Source: Opitutales bacterium
GTDB lineage: Bacteria; Verrucomicrobiota; Verrucomicrobiia; Opitutales; Seribacteraceae
DNA length: 64,000 nt
Direction: 5' to 3'
Assembly: GCA_028101545.1 (NCBI GenBank)
Contig: JAOHKZ010000005.1
Location: 1-64,000, forward strand
This document shows, in pieces, positions 58,086-64,000 of the stretch (within the stretch, counting starts at the first letter, position 1; each line of letters begins with the position of its first letter). Position numbers and translations under genes: made by a program. The notes beneath the pieces were generated by a model. The model made no database searches. It was not told the DNA's origin and saw only the letters and a program-made list of their open reading frames with translations.

Positions 58086-59507
58086 CTACTCAACAGGCGG
58101 CTTGTAGGCATCTTCGTTCACCAGCCTCGGCTGAACCTTGGTCCACCATCTGTCGTATATCGCACGCAGTTGGGCCACTACTTCGGGATATTCATTGATA
58201 ACGTTTTTAGTTTCACCGGGGTCGTTTTTGAGGTCGAAAAGCTCCTCCCCATTCTTGTTATTCACCAGAGTAAATCGTTTGTTCTGGATCGAAACTCTTT
58301 TGTGTTTCGATTGGGCGGCCTGGCCCGGTTCCCAGGCACCCACGTGGTGCACCAAATGCCGGTCGTCCTCCCAATCAGTCGCAGGGTTCTTAAGTATAGG
58401 AATAAGGCTGCGTCCCTCTACCTGTTGCTTAAGCTGATCCGTCATAGGAGTACCGGTAATTTCCAGCAGGGTTGGCATGATGTCCATTTGGCTTATCAAT
58501 GTTGTGCATTCAACACCACCCTTAATACCGCCGCCCGGCCATCTGAAGAATGCAGGTACACGGGTACCGCCCTGATATGGGTGACCCTTTTGACCATTCA
58601 TCCCGGCATTGTAAACTTTCGCAGTTCCCGAAGCGCCATTGTCACTTCCAATGAAGATGAATAAAGTGTTGTCAGCGATTCCCCATTCTTCGAGTTGCTG
58701 AATCAGCTCGCCGATACATTTATCGATGTATTCAACCTCCCAATAGATCTTCGCAACCTGTACATTCATTTGCGGATGGGATCCAAGAAATTTTTTATAA
58801 TCTTCATTCGGCATATCACTCGAATCGGCTTTGTAAGGGCCGTGGGGCGATTTTGGTGGGAGATAAACGAAGAAGGGTTTCTTTGTCTGACGTTGAACAT
58901 CCATCCACTCTGTTGCCTTATTAAAAAATAAATCAGTGGGATAAGTGCCATCCATTCTCTTCGGGTTTCCATTGTGAGAGATAGTGGCTTTCATTCTTGA
59001 GCCCTTTTCGTAAACCCAGCTAACATCGAACCCGCGATTCTCAGGACGGTAAGGCCCTTCTCTACCATTGTGCCACTTGCCAAACATACCCGTGACATAC
59101 CCGGCTGTTTTCAGGGCTTGTGGCAGAGTGATCGTATCCAGGCTCAAGCGCTCGCGCCCTTGGATGGTATGCGTAACACCACTCATAAATTCATGGCGAC
59201 CGCTCAGGAGTTTAGCACGACTGGGAGAGCACCTTGCACTGGAGTGATACTGCGTTAAGAGCAAACTTTGTTCCTTAAGGGAATCTATATTTGGGGTCTT
59301 TATGACCGGATTACCGAAACAGGAATGATTCCCATAACTGGAATCATCCGGCATAATTATAATAATGTTTGGCTTGGAACCTTTTAAAGCTTTTGCCTCA
59401 ACTCCTATTGAGAATGTCATCATTGCCATGATCCCGCAAATGAACATGAACGCTTTTGTGCAATTCCAAATTGTTGAGCCAAAAAATCGATTAATCGTTT
59501 TTTCCAT
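58086..59507 (-). CDS. Sulfatase
   Basis: KPNIIIIMPDDSSYGNHSCFGNPVIKTPN; CSPSRAKLLSGRHEFMSGV; GKWHNGREGPYRP; GSDNGA. Confidence 0.9.
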   Translation of the reverse strand: MEKTINRFFGSTIWNCTKAFMFICGIMAMMTFSIGVEAKALKGSKPNIIIIMPDDSSYGNHSCFGNPVIKTPNIDSLKEQSLLLTQYHSSARCSPSRAKLLSGRHEFMSGVTHTIQGRERLSLDTITLPQALKTAGYVTGMFGKWHNGREGPYRPENRGFDVSWVYEKGSRMKATISHNGNPKRMDGTYPTDLFFNKATEWMDVQRQTKKPFFVYLPPKSPHGPYKADSSDMPNEDYKKFLGSHPQMNVQVAKIYWEVEYIDKCIGELIQQLEEWGIADNTLFIFIGSDNGASGTAKVYNAGMNGQKGHPYQGGTRVPAFFRWPGGGIKGGVECTTLISQMDIMPTLLEITGTPMTDQLKQQVEGRSLIPILKNPATDWEDDRHLVHHVGAWEPGQAAQSKHKRVSIQNKRFTLVNNKNGEELFDLKNDPGETKNVINEYPEVVAQLRAIYDRWWTKVQPRLVNEDAYKPPVE

Positions 59508-59613
59508 ATTTAGTAATGTTTCGAATATCGAAATTGTTTCCAAAAAAAAGCAAATTTGTAAATTAGCCATTAGTCTAATCCTTTGAGTCCTAGCCAGGAA
59601 GAACCGTCCAAGA

Positions 59614-60282
59614 TTAGCTGATTCTTTCGCTAAATTCTACAAGGTCTGAAACTGTAATCGTTGGCTCAATACCCCATGGGTCAAAAACTGCACCGAAGGA
59701 TCTTTTCACCCATGCAGATTGAAGCCCGGCTGAAGTGGCACCTATCACATCAAATGGATTGCTTGAAACCAACCAGGCTTCACTGGCAGTTGATTCTGAC
59801 TCTCTTAAAAAATGAAGATAGACGGATGGATCCGGCTTAAACGACTTAACATTGTCAACGCTAACAACCCCAGTGAAGAATTTCCTAAGATCAGCGGCAT
59901 TGAGCAGTGCTTCTACATCTTCACATTTCCCATTTGAAAAAGCATACAATTTATGCCCCGACTCAACCAAATCGGATAAACCATTTACGGTGTCTGGAAA
60001 TGGAGGTAACTCTTTATAAAATTTCAACAACGAGTCTTTCTGAGAATCAGAAAGATCAGCCTGATAATAGTCTGAAGTGTAGTCTAATGCCTGTCTCGTG
60101 CAGATAGAAAAATCCTCATAATCTTGCATCAACCCTTTCCGAAAAGAGTACTCCAATTGTTTATTTCTCCATGTTAAAGAGAATTCCTCAGCAAGATCTC
60201 CAATAAAACCTTTTAGAAGGAAAACGACTCCCTGGATATCAAAGAGAGTTCCGTAAATGTCGAATGCGATTTTTAAAGGCAT
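59614..60282 (-). CDS. HAD-superfamily L-2-haloacid dehalogenase-like protein
   Basis: FDIYGTLFDIQGV; LTWRNKQLEYSF; AFSNGK; KSFKPDPSVYLHFL; WLVSSNPFDVIGATSAGLQSAWVKR. Confidence 0.82.
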   Translation of the reverse strand: MPLKIAFDIYGTLFDIQGVVFLLKGFIGDLAEEFSLTWRNKQLEYSFRKGLMQDYEDFSICTRQALDYTSDYYQADLSDSQKDSLLKFYKELPPFPDTVNGLSDLVESGHKLYAFSNGKCEDVEALLNAADLRKFFTGVVSVDNVKSFKPDPSVYLHFLRESESTASEAWLVSSNPFDVIGATSAGLQSAWVKRSFGAVFDPWGIEPTITVSDLVEFSERIS

Positions 60283-60350
60283 AGATTGATAGAAATCAAT
60301 CTAGCAAAAACAAAAGCTTAAAGCACTAGAAATTAACTTTGATCAATAAC

Positions 60351-61958
60351 CTAACCCTCAAAGTATGCGATCAGTTGATCGATCTTGGGAAGTACTGTGT
60401 CGTCTTCGCCTGCGTGTAATTTAATCTCAACCTGAAAACCTCTGCCTGCCGGCAAATCGGAAAAGGAGACTTTTGCGGGCTTACAATCAACCTGTTTTGA
60501 GAAGCCTTTGATTTTTGAATAAGTTTCTTCAGCATCCTGCCATTTTGACCATTGATCGATCTTGCCGTCGCCATCCTTATCGACTCCTGCCCTTAGTTTG
60601 GCCATACCGACCCAGGGGCCATCGCTAACGAAGTCAGTAGCTGTCTGGGTAATCAGATAAAATTTACCATCCGCAAACATGACGTCGGGGTCGGGGTGAC
60701 CGGAGCCAATATGTCCATAGAAACGAAATGGTTTATTGATATCTTCTGAAGTAAAGAGTGCGACGCTCATGCCACTACGATCATGTACACCGGCTGGATC
60801 GTAGTCGCCCACGAGGTAATACTGTCCATCGATGGCAATGGCGGCCCAGTCCCCGAAAGCATCCTGTTCGGGCTCATGGATTTCATAGGTCACCACTTTC
60901 TCCTCATCATTCCAATGGGGATGCTCAAAGGTGGCCGTCCTACCGGTTGGCTTGGTTCGATAGTCCACCGCAGGTTCAAGAATTTTGAAATTTCCGATTC
61001 CGTCATCACTCACCATATGACTGGCCAAGGGTGAGTCCCATGAACGTTTGGAAGCATTGATTGGCTGCCAATTTTCCGAAATCATATGAAATTTTCCCTC
61101 TAGGTCCCGAATCACGCCCACATCCGAACCGCCCCAGGGTGCGTCGAATGCGAGACCTTTGTCTTCGCCGGGCATACCATCCCGCAAGTCGCTATCGATG
61201 ATGAGATGTGGATCCCGGTCATTGGGGCGGTCGTAATAGAAATAGGTTTTACCCTCCTTGTATTCCGCCGTGGTCACGGTCGGAGCCATGGCCGTGGGAC
61301 CGTAATGCACCCAATTGATCATGTCGCGACTGTGCCAGGCATGGTAACCACTTTTCCAAGCTCGTTGGTAGGGGCGATCAGTGACTTCTGCCTTGGTTTC
61401 GGCTGGGCGATATTGATTCGGAAAAGGAGTCGTTACTAGTTTCTCGTCATACCCTTCAAGGCTTACTTCTTCCGGTTCGAACCCATCAAGAGTGAACCCA
61501 AGAGGCGGAGGTGGCTTCCTTTTTTTGTTCTTGGCTTCTTCAACCTTTTTTTGATGCCATTCTACGATTTGCTCGGCTGATCGGTACTGAGCGATAGCCC
61601 AATGATCATTGGGACCATGACTGATCAAGACCGGTGCATTCCTCATATTAAGATTGTATATGGAATACGGTTTCCAGTTCATCCATTCGACACTTTGCTT
61701 AAGCTCGATGTCCCGCAAATTGGCCGGCTTGGCGAATTTTTTCAACTTACTGGTGAAGGATACCTCTCGCTTCTGTGCGATGGCATGTCCATCTGCGACC
61801 TTGACCCCTTTGGACTTAGAAATGAATCCCTGCCAATCCTTGGTCGTGGAAACTTTCCAACGAGGATCTGTCTTATTGGGAGTTGCCTGAAGTGATGTCG
61901 CTAAACTGATGACCATGGTAACCAAGCCATAAACGAAAATAGAGAATAATTTATTCAT
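60351..61958 (-). CDS. Secreted GH43/GH32-like five-bladed propeller protein, paralog of the C-terminal module of 14..9115
   Basis: ATG at 61958 gives MNKLFSIFVYGLVTMVISLATSLQA; AWHSRDMINWVHYG...WQPINASKRSWDSPLASHMVSDDGIGNFKILEPAVD...GSGHPDPDVMFADGKFYLITQ aligns along its length with the end of the giant ORF. Confidence 0.82.
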   Translation of the reverse strand: MNKLFSIFVYGLVTMVISLATSLQATPNKTDPRWKVSTTKDWQGFISKSKGVKVADGHAIAQKREVSFTSKLKKFAKPANLRDIELKQSVEWMNWKPYSIYNLNMRNAPVLISHGPNDHWAIAQYRSAEQIVEWHQKKVEEAKNKKRKPPPPLGFTLDGFEPEEVSLEGYDEKLVTTPFPNQYRPAETKAEVTDRPYQRAWKSGYHAWHSRDMINWVHYGPTAMAPTVTTAEYKEGKTYFYYDRPNDRDPHLIIDSDLRDGMPGEDKGLAFDAPWGGSDVGVIRDLEGKFHMISENWQPINASKRSWDSPLASHMVSDDGIGNFKILEPAVDYRTKPTGRTATFEHPHWNDEEKVVTYEIHEPEQDAFGDWAAIAIDGQYYLVGDYDPAGVHDRSGMSVALFTSEDINKPFRFYGHIGSGHPDPDVMFADGKFYLITQTATDFVSDGPWVGMAKLRAGVDKDGDGKIDQWSKWQDAEETYSKIKGFSKQVDCKPAKVSFSDLPAGRGFQVEIKLHAGEDDTVLPKIDQLIAYFEG

Positions 61959-62010
61959 AGGAGGAAGTTCGTAGAATCTAAAGGCTGAATCCTTGGAGGT
62001 AAAAATTGGA

Positions 62011-62766
62011 CTAAGGTCTGCCGTCTTCCGCAGGCTGTTCTCCTTTGATAAGTGCATAGCCCTGGCGCACGAAGCGTTGGCCGAGAATGATGTAACCTTC
62101 CGGTCTGTTGTAGTGAACTGCGTTGCTGACCTTCCCATCCTTTTCTCGATCATTGAGATCATCCACATCGACCCAGGCACCACTAGGATCTTCATCGACA
62201 ATTTCCATCTGGATCTTTCGCATGGCCGCCCAACTTTCTTTTTTCTCACCAGCATCGCTTAAGCGGCCGATGACGATGTTCATGTCGGGTCGCTTCAAAT
62301 CACGGCGCAATTTACTAATCAATAGCTTCAAGGCATCTTTATAGGCAGGCTGTCCGCCGCCGTTGGCATCGCGTTCTCCCTGCATCCAGCAAAATGTTAC
62401 GGAATTGAACTTAGGATGTTTCTTCAACATCTCCTTGTACTGATCCAAAATCGGTTGATAAAACTCTACCTCCCCACCCTTGTGAATTCTTTTTATGTCG
62501 TTTTCACGGAGTCCATTCTTTTTTGCAATATCCTGCCATTCTTCGAGCCACCTGCATATGGGCTGTCCACCTTTTGCCACTTTGATATAAACAACCTTTT
62601 CATCCTTAAAAAGTTTCTTTGCCTCCGGCATGAACCCGGTCTCCGGATCCATGCCCTGCATATTGGATTGCCCGGATAGGACAAAAAGATGAACGGGGTT
62701 CTCCGCTTCAGCTTTAACAATGAGAAATGCACTTAGTGCGAGTGATAGTACGGTTATTATTTTCAT
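62011..62766 (-). CDS. SGNH/sialate O-acetylesterase-like esterase
   Basis: VHLFVLSGQSNMQGMD; VTFCWMQGERDANG; AVHYNRPEGYIILGQRFVRQGYALIKGEQPAEDGRP. Confidence 0.85.
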   Translation of the reverse strand: MKIITVLSLALSAFLIVKAEAENPVHLFVLSGQSNMQGMDPETGFMPEAKKLFKDEKVVYIKVAKGGQPICRWLEEWQDIAKKNGLRENDIKRIHKGGEVEFYQPILDQYKEMLKKHPKFNSVTFCWMQGERDANGGGQPAYKDALKLLISKLRRDLKRPDMNIVIGRLSDAGEKKESWAAMRKIQMEIVDEDPSGAWVDVDDLNDREKDGKVSNAVHYNRPEGYIILGQRFVRQGYALIKGEQPAEDGRP

Positions 62767-62806
62767 ATAAAAATTCAGATGTTTAATGCCTCGTTTATTT
62801 CGCTAT

Positions 62807-64000
62807 TTATTCCCCGCTCTGTTGGTCCAGCTGCTTCTGGGTGAATAAGCGTTTGGCATCTTCCTTCATCTCTGAATGGGGGAAGATTTCAGCAGTCCAA
62901 CCAGCGAGATTTGATGGTTTGACCAATCGTTCTCTGGCTGGAGTGTAACGGCCAAAGGTGGGGGTGAAAGGCCCGACAAAATTGACATTTGCATTCGGGT
63001 CGATCTCATCCGCCAAATCACTGGCCCAGAAAACGGCATTGATCAGCATACGACGAAAACCACCATTTACGATATCCGGTGAGCCACCATAGATTGTGGT
63101 AAAAACCTTGCCAACGGGTCCGCCCTCAAATTGGTAACTCCGCGTCCAAGCAGCGGGCATGGGGGGCCTCTCCGTAAGCACTTCAGAATTTGGATAGATA
63201 TCAACAAGAGGCTGAGCCATGGCCAGTACATCACATTCATCCCCCAATACAGCCTTGTAGCCACCTCCATAGGCCCATCCGTCGCTAACACCAAGATTAA
63301 TTGGATGTTTCGACTTTTCCGGAACGACATCGATCCGAACACTCTGCAGATGATTTCGGCTGTAGTGCCCACCATACTTCGACCAACTCAAACCCAGTAT
63401 CTGCTTACCAAAACCGTAAGTAAAATCATCCCCTTTATAGTCATCGGAAAACCGGGCATAAGGACCACTTTTGTCCTTAATCTTAAATGCATGAGTAGTT
63501 GTACGCAGACCGATAACCGGGCCTCCCCTCTTAAGATAGGAAATGAGATGCTCCATCTGATCCGCCTTCCAATCCTGAAAACGGAGAAAAAGAAAGAGCA
63601 GGTCGGCATCAGCAAGAACATCCATTCCTGGAATGTAATTACTCCCTTTCTTGATATGACCCTGACCATCCTGACCAAAGAGTACGGTGCATTTGAATCC
63701 TAATCGTTTTGCCAAAATACGGGCGATCGCGGGACAGGTTTCTTCTGAATGATATTCATGATCGGAAGCAATAAAAACGATGTGCTTACCAACACCCGGC
63801 CCAGACTTACCCTGGTATACGAGAATTTCGTCTCCCTTGTTTTTTAGGGGGGACCTAGGTGAGGCCTTTTTTATTAAGTTTGTCTTCTTCCCTGCCGATT
63901 CGGGTTGTTTCTTTTCGACAATCATCATGCTGGTCATCATCCGCCAATGGCCGGGGAAAGTACATAAGACAGGATAACGGCCAGGCTTTTCCGGAGTGGT
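62807..64000 (-). CDS. Plastocyanin-like (C-terminal part) + ThuA fusion, partial at right edge
   Basis: Frame stays open to 64000: TTPEKPGRYPVLCTFPGHWRMMTSMMIVEKK (blue-copper ligand motif), then HIVFIASDHEYHSEETCPAIARIL and VIGLRTTTHAF (ThuA). Confidence 0.82.
   Translation of the reverse strand, partial: TTPEKPGRYPVLCTFPGHWRMMTSMMIVEKKQPESAGKKTNLIKKASPRSPLKNKGDEILVYQGKSGPGVGKHIVFIASDHEYHSEETCPAIARILAKRLGFKCTVLFGQDGQGHIKKGSNYIPGMDVLADADLLFLFLRFQDWKADQMEHLISYLKRGGPVIGLRTTTHAFKIKDKSGPYARFSDDYKGDDFTYGFGKQILGLSWSKYGGHYSRNHLQSVRIDVVPEKSKHPINLGVSDGWAYGGGYKAVLGDECDVLAMAQPLVDIYPNSEVLTERPPMPAAWTRSYQFEGGPVGKVFTTIYGGSPDIVNGGFRRMLINAVFWASDLADEIDPNANVNFVGPFTPTFGRYTPARERLVKPSNLAGWTAEIFPHSEMKEDAKRLFTQKQLDQQSGE

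Noticed and set aside
58047-58664. 205-aa plus-strand ORF
   Set aside because: Antisense to the sulfatase at 58086..59507.
61959-62255. N-terminal extension of the GH-like ORF in the track
   Set aside because: Overlaps the end of the SGNH gene in another frame; signal peptide begins at the ATG at 61958.
1-64000. Possible CRISPR arrays, tRNA/rRNA genes, phage or IS elements
   Set aside because: No regularly spaced repeats, cloverleaf-like sequence, transposase or phage genes recognised by eye.

Overview
This 64-kb window reads as a carbohydrate-sulfatase-rich catabolic region of a PVC-type bacterium. Verrucomicrobiota or relatives is an inference from gene families such as DUF1592/DUF1552, PVC-type propellers, ThuA and DUF1080. 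I count 13 apparently intact Cys-type (CxPxR) sulfatase domains in 12 ORFs, plus one decayed sulfatase remnant. Around them are SGNH/sialate O-acetylesterase-like esterases, ThuA and DUF1080 proteins, a PhoD-like phosphatase, a BD-FAE-like esterase, two DUF1592-cytochrome/DUF1552 pairs, an ECF sigma/FecR pair, a TRAP transporter next to a probable L-fuconate dehydratase, and an L-2-haloacid-dehalogenase-like protein. The main unusual items are: (1) a giant ORF of at least 3033 aa, open at the left edge, that joins about nine modules (SGNH, PVC propeller, HEAT, blue-copper, sulfatase, discoidin-like, SGNH, alpha/beta-hydrolase, GH-like propeller); part of its module order recurs as separate genes at the right edge; (2) a tandem didomain sulfatase with a composition break at the fusion; (3) a GC-richer TRAP/fuconate-dehydratase/cytochrome block bracketed by ~246-bp direct repeats of an SGNH gene, one repeat truncated and carrying a 33-bp identical patch of the fuconate dehydratase gene; (4) a FecR-like regulator fused to a DNRLRE/CBM96-like domain; (5) a frameshifted and truncated sulfatase remnant in an intergenic gap. 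No tRNA, rRNA, CRISPR array or transposase was recognised. All assignments come from reading motifs by eye; no database search was run.
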